From Hirudinaria manillensis (Eukaryota; Annelida; Clitellata; Hirudinida; Hirudinidae), in the NCBI GenBank assembly GCA_034509925.1, contig CM067526.1:11370510-11434509 (forward strand): DNA of 64,000 nt, in the 5' to 3' direction. Both the position numbers and the translations under genes were made by a program. Position 1 is the stretch's first letter. The number at the start of each line of letters is the position of its first letter. The notes below the pieces were generated by a model. It saw nothing but the letters and a program-made list of their open reading frames with translations, did not search any database and had not been told where the DNA came from. Shown piece after piece: positions 21,401 to 31,882 of this stretch.

Positions 21401-23015
21401 CTCCAGCCAATCGGATTAAAGTATGGACGATAAAGTATGGATAATGACGATAATAGTACTACAGTAGTACTTTCATCATCTGTAGATAGTATCACTATCA
21501 TCATCCACGGTTACTAAAGCGCTTTCCAGAGGTTCATGGATTAATGTAACTCTTGAATTTCAACTCACTCGTTGATTTGGCAGCCTTAGTGAGTCCGTGG
21601 CAGAAGACCATTTTCAGTTCCTTCTTGAAGAGGAAATTTGCCTTCGCACCTTTCACGGAAATGATCAGTTTCGGTTTCGGTATCTCCCACTTTTTGACTA
21701 GAAGCGTGACGAGTTTGGACAGGTGAGTTCTCGAATCGACCCTGACGTACTGCAAGTGGAATTTGAACAAGCGGGGATTTGAACCCGGTGCCTTTCGTCT
21801 GGCCAGTTATGAAATGTACGATCGGCAAGGAAATTGTACAGGACGGGTCGGTTACCTTGCTGTTAGTTTTTCCACCAAAGTATATTTCACCGAAGGCATC
21901 GGTGGGAAGACTTATGGTGTCTTTGAGTTGATTCCACGATGGGTGCTGATCGTCGAGATCCTGTCGATCGTGATGCGTGTCGGGGTAGCCGCAGAAACAG
22001 TGATCGCTGATTGTCAACAGATGTTAGAGTGGTCAATTAATTAGCCACACAAGTAAAAGCAAAGGTTAAGGTTATGGTTATTGCCTCCAGCTATGATTGA
22101 TTAATATGTCGCTATGAATGGAAATAGGCATGGATGTGAAGAGCTGATGGGTTGGAAATTCCAAAGCCATAAATCTTCTAAATGCGTTTCATTTAAACCT
22201 TTCTATGAAGGGCAAAACGACAACATGTGAATCACGAAATCTGACTTAATGAGCATAATGTAAATTGCTAATTAGGGGCGTTTGAAACACAATGAAACGT
22301 CGTAGCAACTCACATGCGTTGGTCCTGTTCATTGTACACGAATCGCTTGCAGACTCGCTTTTTGAAATTGTCGAGGAAATACTTCACCAGGTTTTCCTGA
22401 AGAAAAGAAGACAAATCATTAACTCACGTTAATGTTTGGAAAACTGAGCAAAAATTTGAAGGAAAAAAAATTAAAAGTAAGAGGGGCAGTTTAAACGCTT
22501 CATCATCTTATTAACTTGTGGCCAATTGGATCAAGGTTTTATTTTGAAAATGTGGAAAGTGATCAAAAGAAACTTTTGAAGCAATCTGAGGAGGTATTTG
22601 ATGTCTTTATGAAATCCGGAAATAAATCATAATTAGAGATTTAAAAAAAAAAAAGCTTTGTAAAACTGCACAATGAACGATTGTGGCAGAAGCTTCTTTT
22701 CATCTACAATACAATACAAGCTATTGAATTGCTCCATTTTTAATCATTTGGAACCACGGGTTCAAACGAAAACTGAAATCTGAAAAGCAAGAAAGTTCTC
22801 CTACGAACATCGACATAATTTGGGACGTTGTTTCGTATATTACTCAACGAGATTCCAAGGTCCTCGGATACGACTTCCGGACTGCAGTCGTCCATGTCGC
22901 TGTAAACGACGCCGTCGACGTCTTCATCGTCGTAATCGTCTTCACCGGTTGCGTTTTCATCTTCTCCAGGCGCCTGCCTTTCGTCGTTAGGATCTGAGTC
23001 ACGACTCATGAGCAT
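2620..23015 (-). CDS. TRPM2: TRPM2-like cation channel with C-terminal NUDT9-like domain
   Basis: This is a plasma-membrane cation channel of the TRPM family. TRPM2 relatives are gated by ADP-ribose and calcium. Exons in transcript order: about 22800-23015, 22314-22396, 21856-22006, 21569-21749, 20696-20859, 19114-19306, 18671-18777, 14957-15054, 14646-14848, 14261-14361, 13235-13369, 13092-13121, 12762-13002, 12089-12189, 11869-11969, 11437-11662, 10992-11123, 10752-10816, 10503-10632, 10159-10287, 9772-10035, 9426-9603, 8872-9061, 8349-8539, 7593-7716, 6802-6934, 6268-6373, 5537-5703, 5048-5130, 4605-4784, 4065-4158, 3733-3850, 3363-3484, 2620-2739. Every junction from exon 2 on keeps phase and GT/AG, giving 1,546 residues plus stop; human TRPM2 has about 1,500. 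Exon 1 is an acidic Asp/Glu stretch whose donor I could not fix; the start at 23015 is the first ATG of that frame. The intron between exons 7 and 8 carries an R2 retrotransposon in the opposite orientation. Confidence 0.9.
4194..4321. repeat. 32-bp minisatellite, four copies
   Basis: Four head-to-tail copies of a 32-bp AT-rich unit (starting aattatgatattattaata) fill this stretch, with only a single base difference in copy 3. It lies in the TRPM2-like gene between exons 30 and 31, immediately upstream (on the transcribed strand) of exon 31. Confidence 0.9.
7313..7380. repeat. short tandem repeat of ttaatgtta-type units
   Basis: About six imperfect copies of an 11-12 bp unit (ttaatgttacg and variants) lie in the intron between exons 25 and 26 of the TRPM2-like gene. 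No function is apparent. Confidence 0.7.
8349..11123 (-). CDS. TRPM2: TRPM2-like gene, transmembrane and pore exons 17-24
   Basis: Hydrophobic segments appear in TRPM order: a pre-S1 segment and S1 (FFDAPVTKFSYHC onward, 10503-10632 into 10159-10287), S2 (MLLTIWIATLALEEIRQ), S3-S4 with linker (NIMDLVSLGLYVSGLVL to LRVLRFFSIHQELGPFM, 9772-10035), S5 (HLAYFFVIVIIFVVAYGVS, 9426-9603), a pore loop, and S6 (AITWLVPIITAFYMLITNV then LNLLIAMIS, 8872-9061). The TRP helix follows as LVWRTQRYQLIQEY and RPALPPPFIIF (8349-8539). An extracellular loop between pore helix and S6 carries several cysteines, as in TRPM2. The filter position reads WFKVLQQMDEYE, unlike the usual FGQ or YGE core of the family; see findings. 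Confidence 0.9.
8543..8625. repeat. (ATTG)n array abutting a splice acceptor
   Basis: About 20 copies of ATTG run directly up to the acceptor of TRPM2-like exon 24: on the transcribed strand the (CAAT)n tract ends in CAATCCAG and the exon starts at once. The array therefore supplies the branch-point and pyrimidine region of this intron. Confidence 0.9.
13235..22396 (-). CDS. TRPM2: TRPM2-like gene, N-terminal homology region exons 2-11
   Basis: These ten exons encode the cytosolic TRPM homology region that forms the tetramer scaffold and, in TRPM2, one ADP-ribose site. Visible family signatures are the short cysteine cluster CFCG (21856-22006), PTDAFGEI, YVRVDSRTHLSKLV with KPKLIISVKGA (21569-21749), AWIITDGLYQGATKEVGDA and AIGIGPWGC (20696-20859), HSHFIFVDDGT (19114-19306), VIPVVSIILGGD (18671-18777), then GSGGMADILAYAY after the transposon-bearing intron, ending DFVKLLIDKGVTLNQFL. 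The order and spacing match TRPM channels in general. The reading is secure because consecutive exons are open only in the frame demanded by the preceding phase. Confidence 0.9.
15267..15437. repeat. (ATC)n / (ACC)n compound microsatellite
   Basis: A trinucleotide array shifts from ATC to alternating ACC/ATC, then ACC, then back to ATC and finally ATT. It lies in the intron between exons 7 and 8 of the TRPM2-like gene, upstream of the R2 element. Apparent open frames across it are artefacts of the repeat. Confidence 0.95.
15797..15818 (+). repeat. 5' target-site duplication of the R2 element
   Basis: These 22 bases recur at 18615-18636 with one mismatch (atcatcAgtaa here, atcatcGgtaa there). 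The left part is AAT repeat, so the diagnostic core is about 15 bp. The copies directly flank the element, as expected for target-primed insertion. Confidence 0.8.
15819..15990. repeat. 65-bp inverted repeat (hairpin) at the 5' end of the R2 element
   Basis: Arms at 15819-15883 and 15925-15990 are complementary with only two substitutions and one A indel, around a 41-base loop. The left arm begins exactly at the base after the 5' target-site duplication, so the hairpin is the terminus of the inserted element and not a neighbour. R2 5' ends usually carry an HDV-like ribozyme, which is a different fold. Confidence 0.9.
16200..18347 (+). pseudogene. R2 element open reading frame with internal deletion and two TGA stops
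   Basis: One frame is open from the codon after TAG at 16197-16199 to TAA at 18345-18347, interrupted only by TGA at 17502-17504 and 17904-17906. There is no frameshift. The first TGA falls in the post-RT region (APVRLGGL then stop), where a glycine codon is the likely ancestor. The second replaces the second cysteine of the CCHC knuckle (CTAG-stop-RTEESLGHIIQRCH), consistent with TGC/TGT to TGA. No ATG in this frame precedes the zinc finger; the first in-frame ATG is at about 16419, inside the Myb-like stretch, which fits R2 translation that does not depend on a conventional start. With most of the RT missing, this copy could not move on its own. Confidence 0.85.
18615..18636 (+). repeat. 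3' target-site duplication of the R2 element
   Basis: This is the partner of 15797-15818 with 21 of 22 bases identical. It follows an A-rich end (gggaaaaaaattaataatg) of the element. Confidence 0.8.
21769..21800 (-). other. tRNA-like B-box remnant
   Basis: On the minus strand the bases read ACCGGGTTCAAATCCCCGC, a perfect T-arm with the Pol III B box GGTTCAAATCC. No matching acceptor stem, A box or anticodon arm is found upstream, so it is either an eroded tRNA or a SINE fragment. It ends about 20 bp before the acceptor of TRPM2-like exon 4. Confidence 0.4.
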
Positions 23016-26000
23016 GGTGCAAGTTCAGTTGAAGTCTGATTTTGAGTTTACAACTTCCAAGTGCTCTTGTAATCCATAAGATTTACGGCTGAGTATCCGA
23101 GTGCGAGCGAAGTTGAACTGAAATCAACGAACTTGAAAATCGAATATCCGAGCAGTATGAAATTCTCAGAGCCGGTCCCGCTACGGTGTCATTTGTTTAT
23201 CTTTACTCAAATAGCTACACTCACTCTATTCAAAGGCTTCAGTCTGAGCGTAAGCCCTCCCTATATAGGCTTAATGTAAGACTCCTTCAAGTTTATGAGC
23301 AGGTTTGAAGATCACATTCATTCATTCATTCCTATGACAGCTCAGAGATGAGCGTGCGAACTACCAATCGGTCACCAATCTACCAATTCAGCTTGTTTTT
23401 CCTTCTCAACTCAACAACCATAGTCGGAATCTGGAGTTTAGTACGAGTGCATTTGCAATGCAAACTTTGCAAAGTTGCTGTAGCTTTGGCTCTGTTCACC
23501 TTTGCATTTATAATAGTCATAGACCAATACAAACATTGTACAATAGTTGTACTACAATGCCATGCAAATGCGGTCGTTGAAGTCATCTCTCGAGGACAAA
23601 GAGCCTAACGTGACTTCAGCAAAACTTATCTCAAATCAATTTATGACTTCTGAATATCCTTTGTGCCAACTCGAAGGTTTCAACGAAGACCTCTACGAAG
23701 CTTGTCAAGTCCAAAGAAGATTGATCATCGATTCATGTTTGATTGAACTTCAATCGATTGACAAAACAAAAGCTTTGGACAAAAGGCAGATTCAAATTCA
23801 GTCAAAAGAACCGCCTCGCATCGGCGCTTGAAACCGATGCCCACGTATTTTCTGTTGCCTGTCAGAAGACCACGACATCGTAAATAGCAGCAATTATTTT
23901 CATAAACCGAGATAATTGAGAATAATTTGAGACGCACTGAATTTGATGTTTATAGAAAACTATTGAAATTATCGTATATTAATTGGGTATTCACTGGGCC
24001 TTCATTGTACATTCACTGCCATTAATTTTTATACTTCAATGAACCCTGACAGTGTGGCGAGCATTTATTTACTCCTACGATATCACATCGGATCTAATCG
24101 TTTACAGGTAACGGATCACCTTGACACCTGGATTGATTCATGCTGCCTGCTTTTACATTCGAACGCATAGCATAGGCATTTTAGAAGTAATTATTACAAC
24201 AATTATCATTAACTATTTGAAAGTAATATGAGTTAATATATTATTACGAGATGTTTTCATTACGATTTAACTGATTATTACTAGACATGTTATTTGTTAT
24301 ATTAACAAGTTTAAAAGTGGAGATTAAATTAATTGATTACAAATTCATCGTTTCATCCTCATCGGTATTTAGATTTCTGACCAGAAACCCATTCAAAGAA
24401 ACCTTAATTCACAATTTATCATAATGCTAATTCATAATTTAGCTTAAAACCTTATGATCTAATAATAATAATAACAACCAGCCAATCTGAGCCCACAAAA
24501 ACTATTTCAGCATAATAAACATTATCATTAATGAGGATCATTACAGGCTGACAAGAAAACTGCGCGGACGGACGAACATTTAAGCATCTAATTAATTAAT
24601 TATACATCAGTTAATAACCAAATTAATTAATTAATTTGTTAGTTTTTAATTAATTAATTAGTAAACCAGCAGATTCAATGGTCAAATGCGTGATATTAAC
24701 ATAAATTAATATTAACATTTTGAGCACTAAATTCGGACATTACGACTTTCGCTTTGGAAGTGAGCTTTGGAGGACCAAGCTTCAGTTGAGAATCGTTAAC
24801 GTTGCTCACCACGTTTAGTGAACAGTAACCTCTCTGCACACTTCTTACCCTGGTACTTCAAACCTCAGAAGGTCAATCACTTCTGAACTCAACGTCTTCA
24901 CATCGTCCATTGGAACTCCATCCAGAAAAGTATCGGCGTCTCAACCAATCAGAATAATTCACAATAATTAGACAAGAGTCAAGTATTAACGAGAAACAAC
25001 GTCAGTTATAATAGTAAATTTAATAATGAAATTTTATATCAATATTGTCCAATATTGAAAGCATAACAAAGGAGGAAAATGGTGGCATTTATTTCATTTA
25101 ATTACATATTCTTAGAATAATTGCAATAAATTTATATAAAATCTGCATTGCATGAAAATCAGAAAACAAACCCCACCGAAAAAGATTGCGGCCAATTCCG
25201 TGACCGTCCTTAGCAAAGCTAAATTTAAAGAGAATAATAATTATTTGAGGACATAATAAGCAGCCAACATCAAGCAGTTGTGCCACAAACTTTCCACTCT
25301 TTGTGTACTTTATACAATTGCTGGTATTAGTAAGCAAGCAGATGCGATGGTCAAATTGGTGACATTAACATAAATTAACATTAATTGCATAATTATTAAT
25401 ATTAATTAATCGTTTGCATCGTCAAAGCCGAGCAACGAATGAGCACGAAGCACGAAGAATCGCAATAGAAAACCCCTCACGTCGGAACTTGAAGTTCGTC
25501 AAAATGATTTGAAAATTTAAAATTTAAAATCACAAATAAAAACAGAAAAAAAATGGCATCAGAAATCACTGAAGGCACACTAGGTAGCTCTTTGAAGTGA
25601 GATGATAAAAAAAAAACCTAACCATAGACGGTGATGACGACGACGACGATGATACAAAAGACATGAAGGGACTAAATTATAAATGACTGGATTATGCCAG
25701 CAAAAGTCTTAACATTTCCTTCAAGTTTCACAATTAGATGCAAATTGAGAATATTCTGGAAAATAAACCCTGCAAAGAAATTTCAAAATAATAACTTGAG
25801 AATCGAGTTAAGCACGTTGGTCCGAGACTCGTCCGAGACGTTCCCTCCCGGTGCTGTCGGAGCTAAGATATTATGACGAGGATAAAATGCCACGCTGCAG
25901 AACGCGATCGGACGAATTCGATGTTTTTAGATTTAAAAAAAAAGAATAATAATAATAACAATAATAATAATAATAAAGAAAGCAACGCGAAACATTTAAT

Positions 26001-26105
26001 ATTGCTGAGAATTCGTTTACATCTCTGATGGTCGGACAGTAGCGACGAAGATCTCGACGGCTACCGTCCGATCCGATCGCAGCACTCGGGGGTCACGGGG
26101 TTCAC
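23016..26105. other. spacer between TRPM2-like and DENND4 genes
   Basis: This 3.1 kb stretch should hold the TRPM2-like promoter and the DENND4 3' UTR. A TATA-like ctatatagg occurs at about 23258-23266 but its partner is unknown. Two overlapping small (+) open frames are present (23348-23608 and 23559-23831). The remainder is AT-rich with many ATTAATTA runs and short AAT arrays. Nothing else is supported. Confidence 0.5.
23559..23831 (+). CDS. small open reading frame, unknown
   Basis: An ATG-started frame of 90 codons ends at TGA 23829-23831. The translation is charged, without low complexity, with segments such as CQLEGFNEDLYEACQVQRR and ALDKRQIQIQSKEPPRIG. A TATA-like box lies about 300 bp upstream on the same strand. 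I know of no match, no splice partner was found, and an overlapping frame (23348-23608) with one hydrophobic stretch is also open, so chance is quite possible. Confidence 0.25.
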   Translation, partial: AMQMRSLKSSLEDKEPNVTSAKLISNQFMTSEYPLCQLEGFNEDLYEACQVQRRLIIDSCLIELQSIDKTKALDKRQIQIQSKEPPRIGA

Positions 26106-29100
26106 TCAGGGCAGGTGGAGTTGTCTGAACACCTTCCGACACCAGGAAGCTTCTTCCCTCAGAGGTTCGTCCGCTGCCATCAACTTCCTCTTCTCCCTCG
26201 TTGGCAGGCTCCCGCAGGCAGTTTCGTAGTGACTCTCGAATTTGTCTGACATTGGAATGATCAAATGCAGCGGTCAATATTCATGTTTGTCCATTTATAT
26301 CAGACAATTCATTCATTCATTCATTCACTCACTCACTCACTCGCTCACTCACTCATTCATTCATTCATTCATTCATTCATTCATTCATTCATTCATTCAT
26401 TCATTCATTCATTCATTCATTCATTCATTCATTCATTCATTCATTCGACCAAACTCTTACCGATGTCAAAGGTTCGCCTGTCGAGAGCAGTCATGGAAAG
26501 GAAGAGGACGTCGTGGAAGATGTCTCTGAGGAGGACCCGACTGCCCTTTCCGCATCCTCTCGACCTTTCCTGGAGCACCAGCTCCACTGGAATGCGGTTG
26601 GAAATGGCACCGGAAATTAACTGCTGGAGAAGACTGAAGAAGGAAAGAATGTAATAATCATATTAATGAAAGAATAGAATTTATATTGAGAGCTAGAGGA
26701 GAGTGGATGTGACTTTTAAGTTAAAGTTGAATGCTGTGGTTGTGGTGATGATGATGACGACGATGATGGTTATGATGACGAATAGACTTGTGGTTATGCC
26801 AATAATATATCTATGAAACAGAAATTGTGTACCCTTTGCTGAAAATTATTCCTGGTTTGTCACGAAATGCATCCTGGGATTCTGCAAGGAAACTTTGACC
26901 TTGAGACAAGAAATTATGAACAACAACAACAACAATAATCATATTATTCATTAAATCAAATTATGCAAATGGTCATTGACAAATAAAAAACAAAAATAAA
27001 GGGCTAGATTAAAAATGCTTTCTATGCTGCAATGCAAACAATGCTGTACTGTAACTATCGTATTACTAATGTATACTGATCGCATGAATAATAAATAAAA
27101 TAATATTTCAATTTAATAATTCATGAATCCAGGGACAAACCAATTTCCTTCCAGAGGAGGTACATGGGCGGACCGAACTCGTGATGCGTGTGAGGCGAGT
27201 CCCAGAGGGTTTTTACAACCACCTGCCTGACTAGATTGCACTTTTTGAAATAAAATGAAAAATAAATTCTTAAATTAATCAATATCTGATTAAAAATTAA
27301 GTGGAATTAAATTTATTATCTATTTATTAAATTATTATTATTTATTATTTAAAACTCTAAATTGCATGTTGTGAGTTCAAGTACAATGGAAACTGAAAAC
27401 TCTTGAAAACAATTGGACTTCACCTTTTTGAGCTGCAGAAGCATTTGCTTCAAGTGAGTTGGAAGACCCAACTTGTTCATGTGCCACAACTGCAACAAAT
27501 AATGAATAATAACAAATTATAAATAACAAATATTTGCCATAATAAATTTTAAAAAAAATTGATTTTAATGAATTAAAAATAAAAATGCGGTGAATTGAAA
27601 AAATGCATTCTACACTGAGTTTTAAAATATAAAAGAAATAAAGATTCATTTTCAGAAGACTTTTATTGGGTTTTATTCAACGTAACAGGTTCATTAACTC
27701 ATTGATGATGTAGTTATGGATATTAATTATATATTTAAATTGACTTATCATTAATATTCATAACGAATAGATATTAATAGATATTAATTATAGATTTAAT
27801 AGACTTATCATTAGTCGTGCTAGATTAATTACTTTGCAGGTGATCTAGATATAAATAAATTAAATTTAAAAAAATAGTTTGTAAAAATGCTGACCAGGTT
27901 CCAAAAGGTAATGGAGTGCTCTCCAACCAAATCTGCCTCGTTGATGTAATTGTCCCCCTTTTGATAAATCATATTCTCCAACTCCTTCCTGACCACTAAC
28001 GGACTCAAATATTGAACTTCAAACTCTCTCGTCAAACCACTAAAACGTTAGATGAGCTTTAATTATTATTATTATTTAATGCAATTGTTAAAAAACTAGG
28101 ACATAAATCAATTGGATTAAATTATTTCATTTTTAAAATTCTATCCATTTATTTGAAAGAAAGATTATGCCTGGTTATGCCAAAGTCATGAAACAACAAT
28201 AATATCACTCAAATATTGTAATCATTGAACACTGCTTAACAGAATTGATAACAGAATTGATAATATCAATGCAAGTGGAGCATCTCATCACCTGGAAGAA
28301 CCTTCATCTTCACATGACTCACTTCCAGCACTTCCTGGAAGGGAATGTTCCTGGAAAGAGATGGATGCTCTCAGTTTATGAAGATGGAAAGAAATAAATT
28401 GTTTCAACATTGAATCTGCATCTGTATCATACCCTGATGTTGATGTGAAGCATTGGCACAAAGGTTACAGAGCAGCAATAGCATCTGAAAGCAATGTGAA
28501 AGCTTAATATTAGGACGTATTAGGTGGAACATTGCTCAGAATTCATTTACAATTTAAAACAAAATTTAAGTCCAGATAACATAACAAGAAAAAAATTTCA
28601 AATATCAGTCATTAAGAATGATCACAGAGACACAAAGACATATTCTTTAAAACCATTCATTATGTTCATATTAAAGGGCAATACTATCCCTAAATCCCTT
28701 GAACCAACTAATTTGGCACAACAAATGGCTACATTTCAATTCCAACGTGACAATGACACATTATGTGTAGCTCCTGTCAACAATCTTAATCTTCCAAATC
28801 CAAATCAAAATCCAGCTTGCCAGAGTGAGTGAGAAGAAGTGAGTGAGTGAGTGAGTGAGTGAGTGAGTGAGTGAGTGAGTGAGTGAGTGAGTGAGTGAGT
28901 GAGTGAGTGAGTGAGTGAGTGAGTGAGTGAGTGAGTGAGTGAGTGAGTGAGTGAGTGAGTGAGTGAAACATCACCCACTTTGTGTTGAGATCAGAATCGG
29001 TGAGGTTCCAAGAAGACATTATCTGCTCCTCGTACAAGAGACTGGAACAGTTGTTGCACTTCATCTGAGAGGACATCTGGACAAAGAGGTGAGGATACTG

Positions 29101-31851
29101 GCAGGCAAAGAACTCATCTCTGATCCTCTTGTGGAGAGGGATGCTGGAAACTGATGAGGAAAGGCTTGAGACGTCTGAAGTCACCATAGCTGCATCTGTT
29201 GTTAAATAATAAGCTTATTATTATTATTATTATTTGAATTCTTTAGGAATTATTGTAATATAATTGCATTATAATATTAATATTATTCATAACTGATAAT
29301 ACATTTTATTGCAAGTGTACAAGTAAATATTGTTTATTGCAGAATATTAATATACAGCACCAGTACTCCAAAAAAACTACCATTTTCTCACCTATAGACT
29401 GATCTGCATTCTCAGACAAAGAGGAAATGCTTAGATTTGAGTCCATGGCCAAGCAGGAGACATTGGTACAATCTGTCTCTGGAACCTTTCCCTGATTCTC
29501 AAGGCTATGCTTTGAGGGACTGGACAGAATGTTCTGGACATTCTGAGTGGCAGTCTGGATGAAATTGAGGATCGAGTCATTCTTGAAGAAAGATGGGGAC
29601 TGAGGAAGAGGGGTGGAGGCCAGACTGTGGTTTCTTCGTTGGGGAGTGAATGGAGCACCCTCAAAGCTTGACAGGTCAGTCCATGATTCTCTTTCCTGGC
29701 CCTTCAGTTCTTCAGAGCTGTTGAACTTCTCTACGGGCTGGCTCGGGTCGGCATCTCTAGTCAGAGTCTTCTTGGAATCGGTTTGGAATAAATTCCTGAT
29801 GGCCTCGCCTGGACTGAATCATTCAATCAGTTGTTCTCAACTTTTTGGAAATTGTTTGGAAGAGTTTGAATTGAGATTTGATGAAATCAAAATGAAAATA
29901 AAATGAGTCATGTCTTGCCAAACAAAATCAAATGATCATGAGTCTGCAGTCCATCTCATACAGCCACAAGCACCCCCTCACAATGAAGAGCACCACATAA
30001 ATGCAAGTGGTGCTATGTAAGTGAACAATTAAGTTTAATATAATTACAATTACAATCACATTACATTTACAATTACATTTATAATTACATTTACAATTAC
30101 ATTTATAATTACATTTACAATTACATTTATAATTACATTTACAATTACATTTATAATTACATTTACAATTACATTTATAATTACATTTATAATTACATTT
30201 ACAATTACATTTATAATTACATTTACAATTACATTTATAATTACATTTACAATTACATTTATAATTACATTTACAATTACATTTATAATTACATTTACAA
30301 TTACATTTATAATTATATTTACAATTACAACATGACACCAACCTGAATGGAGCCCTTGAAACTTTACCATTGTCTCCTTCGAAGGTCTTGGACTTGTTTT
30401 TCTTGAATAATGTATTCCTCAGGCTCATTCTCATGAAGTTGTTCCTGGTCAAAGAATTTGGCGATTTGCCAAAAATTCCAAAGAACTCGTTTTTGGCGAC
30501 CAAAGAATCTTTGCTTTCTTGACTTTCACCTCTCGAAGCAATCGCTCCTGGAATGGAACAGTTGTTGTTGGTTGCAATATGTTAACATTAATAAAACCTG
30601 ATGCATTTTAAATTGTATTAAGTATTAATTATGCGCATCTCATTTAAATGCGAGCAGGTGGTCGTACTGACTTCTCAAAAGGGCCATTTTGAATTTCCTG
30701 ATCCCACCAATCACCACAGACAGCTTCCTCCACATAGTGAAACCTTTTCCTTCTGGTATGAACTTCTTGTCAAAAACAGCCTGTCAAATAAAAAAAACAA
30801 ACTTATTTAAAAAAATAAAAATAAACAATAATGACTTAAAGCATCAATCAATCAATCAAAGTTTCAATCAATTAAAATCAATCGAGGGTGATGAATTTTG
30901 AGTGAAACTTTAAATTAACTAATTAAATTAAACTAATAAAATTAAATAATTTAAATAAATTTTAAATGGAGTCAAATTAAATCTAAAATCATCGGAATAG
31001 AATAAATTGTCAATAAGCAGATCAAAACAATGAAATGCTTTTCTGCTCCAACAGACAACAATATACAATATACCAACACCAGCAACAAACCAACACCAGC
31101 AACAACCAACACCAGCAACAACACATCCTCCAAATTGTTTGCAACATGTTTCAGGCAAATAAATCTATGAAGTGCAAAACAACTGACAGAATTGTAGTAT
31201 CCATAAGTGGTGACGTTCAGTGTGATGTTGTGCTTCTTCATCTCCCTGAAGACTTTTATGGCCATCTGTGGTTTGTTATAAATTCCACAAAGCTGGAAGA
31301 ATATCCTGAATGGAACCTTGAAAATAATTTTGAATTATTTAAAGCATAAATTCCAGAAAAAGTGGTAAAAAGATTTTAAAAAGAAAAAGATTTTAAAGTA
31401 AAGTTAATTAAGGAACAATATTTAATCTTTTTACAGCCCTTAAAGAAACCTTGGAATGTGAAAATAAATTGATTACAATTAATTTGTATAATAATAATAA
31501 ATTAATTAATTAATTAATTGCAATTAATTTATTTAATACAACAATAAATTTTAATTGCTAAAACTTCAGATTAAATATTTCCACACAAATTAGTGTAATA
31601 TTATTAACATTATTAAATATATTGTTACTTAAATTATAAACCCTGGTTAATTAAAATTCAAGTTCATCTCACTTCATCCAGAGTCATTCCTCCTCTGCTC
31701 AGTAGATCCATCATTGCCTTACAAGCCAAGCACATGAGCAGGTTTTTGGCAGGAGACTTTTCAATCTGTGATGGCAGGAGTATGAACCACACACTGTAGC
31801 AGGACCAGAGCAGGCACCTGAGTACGAATCACATGTGTGTATGTGTGTGTA

Positions 31852-31882
<31 letters not shown>

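Noticed and set aside
26014-26277. An 86-codon minus-strand frame (ending VRPSEM) as the DENND4 C-terminus
   Set aside because: It is in the wrong phase; the frame starting DKFESHYE joins the previous exon in phase and resembles the known family C-terminus.
29928-30503. CRISPR-like array or repeat protein at the 12-bp repeat
   Set aside because: Units are contiguous with no spacers, and the locus is a eukaryotic intron; the open frame mixes a true DENND4 exon with the minisatellite.
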